Under the pieces are notes generated by a model that worked only from the letters and a program-made list of their open reading frames with translations, made no database searches and had not been told where the DNA came from. Of a DNA stretch of 59,184 nt, positions 26,142-35,000 are shown piece after piece (the first letter of the stretch is position 1; each line of letters opens with the position of its first letter). The position numbers and the translations under genes are program-made. Origin of the DNA: an uncultured bacterium (lineage in GTDB: Bacteria > Verrucomicrobiota > Lentisphaeria > Victivallales > UBA1829); assembly GCA_902762495.1 (NCBI GenBank), contig CACWOL010000010.1:1-59184 (forward strand), in the 5' to 3' direction.

Positions 26142-29100
26142 TTATCCGAGGTTGATCGGTCCTCCGCCGTTGCCCATAGCTCCGTCCTCGATGATGCGTT
26201 TGACCATGTTGGAGAGCTTTTCCTTGGTAATGGGCTTCAGGATGATGGCATCGAAATGCGACATGTCGAAATTGCCGCCCGTTTCGACGTCGGCGGTTTG
26301 CGCTACGACCGGAATGTGGGAGAGCTTCGGATTCTTCTTGATCTCGGCGGAGAGCTGCGAGCCGTTCATCTCCGGCATCCACATGTCGGAAAGGATCAGG
26401 TCGACTGGCTGTTTGTCGAGGAATTCGAGCGCCTCCTTGCCCGACCCGGCCGTGAAGACATTGTCGAACCCGATCTTATTGAAGAGCGCCTTGGCGACGC
26501 GGAGGTTCATCGGGACGTCGTCGACGATGAGAATGCGGGTCGCCTTCAAGTCGCGCGCAATGGCTTCCGCCTCGGGTTTGGACTTGTCCTTTGCTTTCCT
26601 GACCGCCTTTGCGCGGTAATGCACGGCGTTGAGCGTCACGGCGAAGGTGCTTCCTTCGCCGAGCGTGCTGGTGCAGGTCAGTTCGCCGTTCATGCACGCG
26701 GCCAGACGTTTGGAAATGGAGAGCCCGAGGCCCGTTCCGTTGTTCACGGCATTGGTGCCGCGCATATTGGAGAGCTGGACGAACGGTTCCATGAGCTTCT
26801 TCTGGTCGTCCTCGGAGATGCCGATGCCGGTGTCGCTGACGGCGCACTGGAGCGTGCCGGTGTCCGCGGAACCGGGGTCGGGAGTGAAGGAGACATGGAG
26901 CGTAATCGCGCCCTTCTTCGTGAACTTGACGGCATTGCCGAGCAGATTGATGAGGATCTGGCGGATGCGGATGTTGTCGACGTCGAGTTCCGGCAGATCG
27001 TCCGGCACGTCGGAAACGAGCTTGTTGCCGTTCTCCTGGGCGCGGAAGGTGAAGATGAGCAGGACCTCGCGGCAGAGGGCGTTGAAGTCGGTGAACGCGG
27101 TGATGATCTTCATCTGGTTCGCCTCGAGCTTGGAAAGGTCGAGGACGTCGTTGATGAGCATGAGCAGGGCGTTCGCCGAGGAGGAAATGGCGTCGAGGTA
27201 TTCCTGCGCCTGCTCTTTGGAGACGCCGCCTTCGCGGAGAAGTTCGGCGAACCCGATGACGGAGTTCAGCGGCGTGCGGATCTCGTGGCTGACGCTGGCG
27301 ATGAAGAAGCTCTTCGCCTTGTCTGCCGCCTGGGCGCGGCTCAGCGCATCCATGATGAGAGTCTGCGCCTGTTTTCTGGCGAGGACGACTTCGATCATGT
27401 GCGCCGTAGCGCGAAGCAGCGAGATATCGTTGTCCGTGAAGGTATGGTCGACGCCTTCGAAGTCGAACACGACGTTTCCCCTCACTTCGCCATCGCAGAT
27501 GATGTTCGAAAAGAAAATCGCCCGGAGGTCAATAGCGCGGGCCGCCTGGCGCCAGTCTTCCTTGACGATACTCCAGTCGAAGGCGCTGATGTCGCTGCAG
27601 GCGAACGTGCGCTTGTCCTCCGAATGATCCAGAATGTTCTGGACGCGGGTGAACTCACGGCCAAGCATTCTGATGGACGCGTTCGAATGAGCCGGTTCGA
27701 TATATTCGAAAACACAGTGCGTTTTGGGATCTCCCCCCTCATGCCGGAGCAGGCAGCCGCGGCTGGCTCCGAGGATCTTGCAGATATTTTCCAGCGTGCG
27801 CTGAATACACCGGTCGAAATCTTCCTCGCCGATGATGTCTTCAAGCAGGTTATTGACGCGTTTCTGGTTCTCGATGAGCTCGTGCATGTCCGTTTCGTCT
27901 CTGGCCGCCGCCAGGAGCAGACGGTGGCCGCGGGCATCCTCGAACACCCGCATGAGGGTCTTGATGTAACGGAAATTTCCGTTGCCGTCCGGAAGCTCGC
28001 CTTCAATCTCCATGAGGCCATCTGTTCCGGTCGTCGGGTTGTTGAGCTGATCGGCAAAACCGAGGGTCGTGTCATCATGGAAGATATCGTGGTCCGTCTT
28101 GCCGACGATCTCGTCGGGCGAGAAGTTGAAGACGCTGGCAAACGCCTTGTTGCACAGAAGATACTTGAAACCGTCGTCGATATCCTTCACCGTGAACATG
28201 ATGGGGATGGAGTTGATGGCGGCGTCCCACAGGGCCTGGGAGTCTTTCAGTTTCATCATGCTCAGCGTCAGCTCGGTGACATCCTGCAGGATGCCGGCCG
28301 CAGCCGGTTCGTCCGGATTGCTCAAGTCGAGCGAAACCAAAGATCGAATGTAGCGCAGGCTGGATCCATGGCCGATGCGGAACGAGAACGTGGCGGTCTG
28401 GCCCGGTTTGCGCGATCGTTCCAGCTGCTCCAGTTCGCGGGCGAAAAGCGGGATGTCGTCGGGATAAACCCATTCCTCGAAACGGATCGGATTTCCGTTT
28501 TCGTCATTTGGCCAGAGCGAATAGAGGAAGCTGGAGCCGGAACGTCTGCGGGTCTTGATGTCGTAGCGGAACGACGCCAGACGTGCCATCCCGGAAGCAT
28601 TTTCCAGACTTGTCATGGTCCGGCGGAGTTCTTCGCGCTTGTTCCGTTCATCCGTGACGTCGCGGAACACCAGGATGGCACCCGTGATTTCGCCGGTTCT
28701 GGTATGGATCGGAGCGGCGTTTGAGGCGATGTGATACCGTTGCCCGGAGGCGGAGATCAGGTCGGTCATGTCCGCACCGACAGCGACCTCGCCGGACTGC
28801 AGGGCCTCCGTAAGCGGCGAGGAAACCGGCTTCCCGGTTTGCTCGTGGACGATGCGGAAGAAGTCGGTATGGGGTTTGCCGAGCGCATCGGATTGTTTGC
28901 AGTCGAGCAGAGCCTCGGCGTTCGGGTTGAGCATCGTGATAACGCCCTTGGCATCCGTCGTGATGACGCCGTCGCCGATGGAGCGGAGCGTGAGGCGGAA
29001 TCGGTCGGCGTTTTCTTCCGCCGCACGTCTCGCATTGACCATTTCGGAAACGTCGGTGGACGCCGTGAGCAGGAGCCTGTGTCCGTTGGTGTCCAGAATG

Positions 29101-31538
29101 ATGCGCATCACGGTCTTGATGGAGCGGATGCTTCCGTCCATGACAGGAAGATCTTCCTCGAATACTTTTATTTCATTCACATCCATGGTCAGGGCAAGAC
29201 GGTTCATGCGGTTCGAGAAATCCAGGTTCGAATCATTGTCGAACAGCTCCGGATCGGTCTTGCCCGTGATCTCGCTCGGAGGACAGCTGAAAATGTCCGC
29301 GAACGCGTTGTTGCAGAGCAGGTAGCGGAAGCCGTTGTCGACATCCTTCACCGTCAGCATGAACGGCATGGCGTTGATGGCGGCGTCCCACAGAGCCTGG
29401 GTGTCTTTCAGCTTCATCATGCTCAGCGCGAGTTCGGTCACGTCCTGCATGATGCCGGTAACCGTGGGCGCCCCCGGATTACTCAGGTCGAGTTTGACCT
29501 TCATGCGGTAGTAATGGATGTTGTCGGTCGAACCGACCCGGAACGAGAACTGCACAGTCTCGTTCGGCACGTTCTTTTCGATCAGGTTTTTCATGTTCTT
29601 CTTGAAGATCGAAAGATCTTCCGGATGAACCCAATGTTCCTCGAGGATCGCTTCCCCGTTTTCGTCTACGGGCCACAGTTCGTTGATCAGATTGGATCCG
29701 GTGCGCTTGTGCGAGTTGATCTCATAGTGGAACGACGCCAAACGGGCTATTTCGGACGCGTCTTCGAGGTCCGCCAGGACAGCCGTTTTTTCCCGGTCGG
29801 CGTCCTGGACCGAATGCAATGCGTCTTCGAGCTGTTTCCTCAGTTCGGACTCCTGCTGCCTCTGTTTTTCGATGGTCTCGGTGCGTTCCATCAGTTCCCG
29901 GTTGATTCCCATCAGTTTTCGGTTGTTGAGCCGAACACCGATGATTGCCATGACCAGTGCGGCCAGGATCGCGACGGCGAAGATGACCAGCAGGATATGT
30001 TCCCGGAGATAATCCATCAGGGTAAAAGCGTGCATCTGCACCAGGTAGGAATACGCTCTCTTGTTGACGAAAGCGGAATCGAGCAGCGTCAGTCCGCGGT
30101 TCATCAGCAGCATCAGGCCAATGTTTTCCTCCGCAAATGCCATGTAGAAGATATAATCGGTCTGGGCCTGTGCCTTTTTGAGAGAATGGTATTTGCCCGG
30201 TTTCAACAGCGCTTCGGATCTGAGTCCGTTCAGGAATGTTCCGTCCGACGTCCCGTCCAGCAGGCCGTCGAGACACCCCTGGATATCGTCATAGAACACG
30301 ACTTCCGAGTAGGGAAAAGAATCCTTGCTGTTGTAGTACTGCATCAGGTTGTGCCTGTTGACGCCGATGCGTTTGCCTCTGCCGTCCCCGAAATCGTCCA
30401 GAAATGCAAGGTCGCTTGTGAGCGTGGCGAGAATCTTTCCGCCCATGATGCGGAAATCGCGTTTGACCGAAGTGCTGATGTAGGCGGGGAGCATGACATC
30501 GATTTCCCCGGATTCGACAGCCTGATATCCTGCTCTCTGATCGCGATAGCAGATGAACTCGACTTTCAGGTCGTCTTCCAGTTTCAGTTTTTTGACGATT
30601 TCCCTGACCGCTTCGATGCATGCGCCGGTCGGGTTGCCGTTCTTGTCCAGTGCGGAAAAGGGGAGATAATTGTCGAAAAAGCCGACGCGCAGCACTTTGT
30701 GATCCGCGAGCCAGTTCTTTTCCTCGCGTGTCAGGTTGTGGCTTATTGCCGTTTCGGAAAAATACCGCTCCTGAAGACGGGTGAAGAAGTAAAGGTCATT
30801 GTTCAGCACCTTTTCCATTGCGGAATCGATGTCTTCGATCAGGTCGGGTCTTTCCTTGTTTGCAACCAGATAATAGGGGGATGACCCGATTTTTTCGACT
30901 GCCGAGAATTTGTTGATCGCCAGCATGCTGACTTCCATGTCGAGATCAATCTTCCCGGCTAACAGATCCGCCTCTTTTTCCGGAATGCTGTCATACTCGA
31001 CAAACTTGAGTTCCACATTCCTTTTCGCGCACCATTGTTTCAGGGAATCGATCAACGTCGTCCCCGCCGTGACACCGACTGTCTTGCCCCTTATGGACTC
31101 AATATCCGAGGCTGTGATGGACGTGTTGTCTTCCGAGGCATACAGATAGTAGTATTCATGCCCCATCGGTTCATCCGGGAACAGCATCTCCTTTGCACGG
31201 TCCTCCGTATAGATGATCTCGTAAGAAAGATCGACTTCTCCGGCAAGAAGCTTTTTAATGCTGTCCGCAAAAGTATCGCACGGGATGTATTCGATCTCCC
31301 ATCCGGCATAGATCCCGATCGTCTCAATAAACTCGTATGCGTAGCCGGATACGGGTTTGTTATCCTCGTCCACGACCATCTGTCGGTTGAATTCTTCGTA
31401 TGCGACCCGGACGACTTTCCGGGCTTGGCCCTCTGCGCCCAAAATCGCTTCGGACAAAAGAAAAAGCACCATGCAGAAAAGTGTGACGGAACGATGACCC
31501 AAAAGACGAAATAGTATCCATGGATTGGTATTTGTCAT
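26142..31538 (-). CDS. Hybrid sensor kinase with two periplasmic solute-binding domains and duplicated PAS pair
   Basis: About 1798 residues. A signal anchor (8-30) is followed by two tandem SBP_bac_3 domains (about 35-265; 280-495), a membrane helix (about 513-535), a coiled coil, and PAS-type modules at about 600-710, 713-830, 843-960, 983-1095 and 1103-1215. Modules 1-2 and 4-5 are copies of each other (ALWDAAIN, TVKD and GKTD recur). Next come GAF (about 1223-1393), HisKA with SHEIRTPLN (His near 1417), HATPase and a receiver (LSDMWMPEMNG, Asp near 1715). It has no output domain and so needs a phosphotransfer protein elsewhere. Start ATG 31538 has GGAGAG upstream; budA follows. Confidence 0.93.
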   Translation of the reverse strand: MTNTNPWILFRLLGHRSVTLFCMVLFLLSEAILGAEGQARKVVRVAYEEFNRQMVVDEDNKPVSGYAYEFIETIGIYAGWEIEYIPCDTFADSIKKLLAGEVDLSYEIIYTEDRAKEMLFPDEPMGHEYYYLYASEDNTSITASDIESIRGKTVGVTAGTTLIDSLKQWCAKRNVELKFVEYDSIPEKEADLLAGKIDLDMEVSMLAINKFSAVEKIGSSPYYLVANKERPDLIEDIDSAMEKVLNNDLYFFTRLQERYFSETAISHNLTREEKNWLADHKVLRVGFFDNYLPFSALDKNGNPTGACIEAVREIVKKLKLEDDLKVEFICYRDQRAGYQAVESGEIDVMLPAYISTSVKRDFRIMGGKILATLTSDLAFLDDFGDGRGKRIGVNRHNLMQYYNSKDSFPYSEVVFYDDIQGCLDGLLDGTSDGTFLNGLRSEALLKPGKYHSLKKAQAQTDYIFYMAFAEENIGLMLLMNRGLTLLDSAFVNKRAYSYLVQMHAFTLMDYLREHILLVIFAVAILAALVMAIIGVRLNNRKLMGINRELMERTETIEKQRQQESELRKQLEDALHSVQDADREKTAVLADLEDASEIARLASFHYEINSHKRTGSNLINELWPVDENGEAILEEHWVHPEDLSIFKKNMKNLIEKNVPNETVQFSFRVGSTDNIHYYRMKVKLDLSNPGAPTVTGIMQDVTELALSMMKLKDTQALWDAAINAMPFMLTVKDVDNGFRYLLCNNAFADIFSCPPSEITGKTDPELFDNDSNLDFSNRMNRLALTMDVNEIKVFEEDLPVMDGSIRSIKTVMRIILDTNGHRLLLTASTDVSEMVNARRAAEENADRFRLTLRSIGDGVITTDAKGVITMLNPNAEALLDCKQSDALGKPHTDFFRIVHEQTGKPVSSPLTEALQSGEVAVGADMTDLISASGQRYHIASNAAPIHTRTGEITGAILVFRDVTDERNKREELRRTMTSLENASGMARLASFRYDIKTRRRSGSSFLYSLWPNDENGNPIRFEEWVYPDDIPLFARELEQLERSRKPGQTATFSFRIGHGSSLRYIRSLVSLDLSNPDEPAAAGILQDVTELTLSMMKLKDSQALWDAAINSIPIMFTVKDIDDGFKYLLCNKAFASVFNFSPDEIVGKTDHDIFHDDTTLGFADQLNNPTTGTDGLMEIEGELPDGNGNFRYIKTLMRVFEDARGHRLLLAAARDETDMHELIENQKRVNNLLEDIIGEEDFDRCIQRTLENICKILGASRGCLLRHEGGDPKTHCVFEYIEPAHSNASIRMLGREFTRVQNILDHSEDKRTFACSDISAFDWSIVKEDWRQAARAIDLRAIFFSNIICDGEVRGNVVFDFEGVDHTFTDNDISLLRATAHMIEVVLARKQAQTLIMDALSRAQAADKAKSFFIASVSHEIRTPLNSVIGFAELLREGGVSKEQAQEYLDAISSSANALLMLINDVLDLSKLEANQMKIITAFTDFNALCREVLLIFTFRAQENGNKLVSDVPDDLPELDVDNIRIRQILINLLGNAVKFTKKGAITLHVSFTPDPGSADTGTLQCAVSDTGIGISEDDQKKLMEPFVQLSNMRGTNAVNNGTGLGLSISKRLAACMNGELTCTSTLGEGSTFAVTLNAVHYRAKAVRKAKDKSKPEAEAIARDLKATRILIVDDVPMNLRVAKALFNKIGFDNVFTAGSGKEALEFLDKQPVDLILSDMWMPEMNGSQLSAEIKKNPKLSHIPVVAQTADVETGGNFDMSHFDAIILKPITKEKLSNMVKRIIEDGAMGNGGGPINLG

Positions 31539-31581
31539 TTTTTCTCTCCGAAGCAAGGCTCATTGATGAGAATTTTTTTAT

Positions 31582-31610
31582 AATATAGAACAGAGTTTGG
31601 AATAAGTCAA
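31582..31610 (-). promoter_or_regulatory. Promoter of the double-SBP sensor kinase
   Basis: Minus strand TTGACT (31610-31605), 17 bp, TATATT (31587-31582), about 45 nt before the ATG at 31538. Confidence 0.78.
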
Positions 31611-31720
31611 GCACCACGATAAAAAAAAGTGAAAGCATGCAATTCGGGAGCTCAAAGCGGGCCCGGAAAAGGGATAAAAGATGATGCGGAAAGCAGTCAT
31701 GGGCCCGGATTTGTGGGGGT

Positions 31721-31754
31721 AAAAACGAAAAAGCCCGTCGGGAATCGTCGGGCT
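31721..31754 (-). terminator. Terminator downstream of the deaminase remnant
   Basis: AGCCCG (31732-31737) pairs with CGGGCT (31749-31754), and the minus strand continues TTTTCGTTTTT. It would end transcripts from the 32-kb kinase gene. Confidence 0.7.
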
Positions 31755-31795
31755 ATGAGAATCAAATGGCGGAATGGGATGGGAGAAAAAAAGAT

Positions 31796-32038
31796 TCAGT
31801 AAATCTCTCCGTGTTTTTCCCTGTAGAGCTTGAACGGGGCAAAAGCATCTTCCCCAAGAAGAGGACCCGCGACCTGAATCTTCCGTTTGGCGAATTCCTC
31901 TTCCCAATGCTCTCCTTTGTAACCCTCGTCAAAACCGGCTTTCTCGGCCATGAAGCGCGGCGTACCGTAGATCATGCGCCCGTCCCCGCTCCACGGCGTC
32001 GCCCCGCTGCACATCGCGCAGGGTTCGCAGCTGGTCAC
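31796..32038 (-). pseudogene. C-terminal half of a nucleoside/guanine deaminase
   Basis: Eighty codons open with TSCEPCAMCSGATPWSGDGR, which is the second zinc-binding motif (PCxxC) of the cytidine/guanine/tRNA-adenosine deaminase family, and run to a normal-looking C-terminus. The first half with the catalytic His-Ala-Glu motif is missing: an in-frame stop lies one codon before the first possible start (a GTG). It must be inactive. It sits 50 nt after the stop of the next kinase gene, so a deletion or insertion joined them. Confidence 0.8.
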
Positions 32039-32090
32039 GGCTCAGCATCAGGTGGAATGTCCCCCGCAACATGCGGCGGGGGTCATTCTT

Positions 32091-35000
32091 TCAGGAAGAG
32101 AAGATCCCGGAAATCTTGTCGATGGTGACGGGCTTCAGGAGCAGTCCGGTGAACCCGTGCTCGACAAAGTCTTTCTGCGCCTCGATGTCGGCCGTAACGG
32201 CATAGACGGGAAGGTCGGCGAAACGTTTGTCCGCACGGACTTTGGCGACAAATTCCTTGCCGTCCATTTCGGGCATCCAGATGTCGGTCAGGACGATGTC
32301 GAACGACTGTTCCGCAGCCTGGATCTTGTCCCATGCATCAGCGCCATTGACAGCCTTCACGATATCGCGGACTCCGATCTTGGCGAGAAGCGCCTTCAGA
32401 ACCGCGAGGTTCAGAGCGACGTCATCCGCGATCAGGACATGGAACTGTTTCCTGGGCTTGGGCGCGGGAACGGATGCCGGAGTCGGCGCAGTTCCTTTTG
32501 CCTCACTCCTCGTTTCGGACTTTTGTTCGGCAACAGATTTCGCCCGATTGCCGGAAGCCTTTTTGCTGGCGGCTTCACGCTTCATTTCCAGGCGGATCAG
32601 TTCCTGCCCGGAGGCGACTTTCTTCTGAGACTCCGGCGTCCTTTCCACGCACTTCACATCGCGAAGTTCAAGCGCAAACGTGGACCCTTTGCCAAGTTCG
32701 GAGAAGAACGAGAAATGCCCGCCCATCCGGGATGCAAGCTGCTTGCAGATGGCGAGACCAAGCCCGGTTCCCTTGATCTTGGCGTCGACGCCGGCCTTGA
32801 CAAAGGGATTCACGAGTTTTTCCTTGTCCTCGTCGGCGATGCCGCATCCGGTGTCGCTGACGGAGATGACGAGGACGCCGTTTTCATCCCCGATGTCCTG
32901 CCGGAACGAAGCGCGGACGCATATTTCACCGCGTTTCGTGTACTTGACGGCGTTTCCGATGAGGTTGAAAAGAATCTGGCGGATGCGCTGCGGGTCGACC
33001 TCGAGGAACGGCAGGGCGCCGTACTCCTCCTTCAGCACGACGGGCTTGTTCATGACGGACACGTCGAACGTGTGCAGGACCGAAGACGCCAGTTCGCGGA
33101 CATCGGTCAGCATGGGGTTGATGACAATCTTGCCGGATTCAAGCTTGGAGAGATCGAGCACGTCGTTGATAAGCTGGAGCAGCGTCTGGCCGCTGGTGGA
33201 GATCGCCGACAGCGCTTTGAGCCGTTCCTGTTCGTCCATGATGCCGTCGATGAGCAGTTCGGAAAAACCGATGATGGCGTTGAGCGGAGTACGGATATCG
33301 TGGCTGACGGCGGAGAAGAAGAAGCTCTTGGCTTTTTCCGCGGCGATCTCCTTGTCCAAAGCGGCATGGAGGTCGTCGTCGTAGAGCTTGCGTTCCAAAG
33401 CCGCCTCCAGAACTTCGCGGCAGCGGATGAAGAAATCCTTGTCGCGTTCACCGAGACGCCTGTGCTTCGCATAGGTGATGCTGAGGTTGCCCCAGCTTTC
33501 TCCTCTTACCTCGAGCGGCACCATGACGATGGTTTCGCTTGGCGGAATATTGATGCCGGATGACCGTTTTGCATAAGCGTTCCGAATCAGAGACCGGCTG
33601 CTTCCCTCGAACTCGCAGATGCCTTCGTCCTTCAACTTGTCAAGGAACGGCGCGAGGTCATCCAGTCCGGCTTCGGCGCGTCCCGCAAGCGTTTCTCCGT
33701 TGTCCAGCAGCGTGTATTCCGGGTTCAGGAAGGCGACTCCGGCCTTCCGGTCGTATTGCGCCAGATACACGGTATTCGCCCCGAGGCGTCTGCGGATGAT
33801 GTTCAGCACCTGGATGGGGCTGGAGATGACGTTCTTGGACTGAAGCGCCAGGAGCGACTGGGCGATCGCCTCGGCGTTTTCATGAAGCTCATGCGTTTCC
33901 GTCATGTCGACCGCGCATTCGAGGATGTACTGCGGATTGCCTTTGTCGTCGCGGATCGTCTGCGTCTTGATCGCGAAATACTGCCCGTCGCGGCGATGGA
34001 GCAGGAATTCCTGCGAAATGCGTTCCGGATGGCGCAGGGGGCATTTCTCCGGCCTGTTTTCGAACTGGCAGACGAAATCGTGGCATTTGCAGCCGACGAC
34101 GTCGGAAAGGGTCCCGCCGAACGCCTTGAGCGCGGCGGAATTCGCGGTGACGATGGTCCCGTCCGGCTTGAAGAGCAGAAGCGGAATTGCGGCGCTTTCG
34201 AAGATTTCGGAGCGGAGCTTTTCCTCCGCAGCCGCCTTGAACATGGTCTCCTGGCGCTTGTTGCGTTCCCGGCAGATCAGGATCACGTCGGCGGCCTCAT
34301 GCACGCTTCGGAGAATGCGTTCGGAGAACTGCTCCTGAGCGTGGAGGACGAAATCGAATCCGATGAAACCGAATATCTCGCCGTTTTCATCGCGAAGCGG
34401 CGTTATGATGATCGACTGGACTTTCTGCGCCTGAAGCCAGGCGCACGTGACCGGATGGATCGACCGGATGTCCGTGGCCAGGAAATCCTCGCCGTGTTCC
34501 AGCGCCTTGCATACGTCCGGGAACATGTCGACATCCGTCTTGGGCTTGAACTTATTTTCGATCTCTTTGTCGCACCATTCGTAGGTGAGTTCCCAGCGGG
34601 GATTCCCCTCATCGTCCTTGATCCGGTAGTAGATGAAACAGCGGTCGGCGCCGATGTATTCGCCGACTTCCTTGATGCTGGGAATGATGGCGTCCTGATC
34701 GGGCGGCATGGCGAGAATGGACTTGAGCGACTTGGCGAAGAAGGTCTCCGCTTCCTCGGCATTGACCGCGCGCTGATATTCGCCCTGAAGCTTTTCGTTA
34801 ATCTGAAGCACCTTGTTGGTCTGCAGCCGGAGTTCGGTAATATCCTCCGCCACGCAGAAAAGCACCAGGTGTCCGTCGGGAAGCGTCATCGGGCCGCGGC
34901 GGTAAAGGAACGTGTGTTCCACGCCGTCCGGGAACGTGCAGACGAGTTCCTCGAAGATCATCTTGTTTTCGCGTACCGCCTTCTGGTCGGCGTCTCGGAG

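Noticed and set aside
32054..32076. Hairpin CCCCCGC/GCGGGGG after the 1608-residue kinase
   Set aside because: A stem is present but no T-run follows on the minus strand; not called a terminator.
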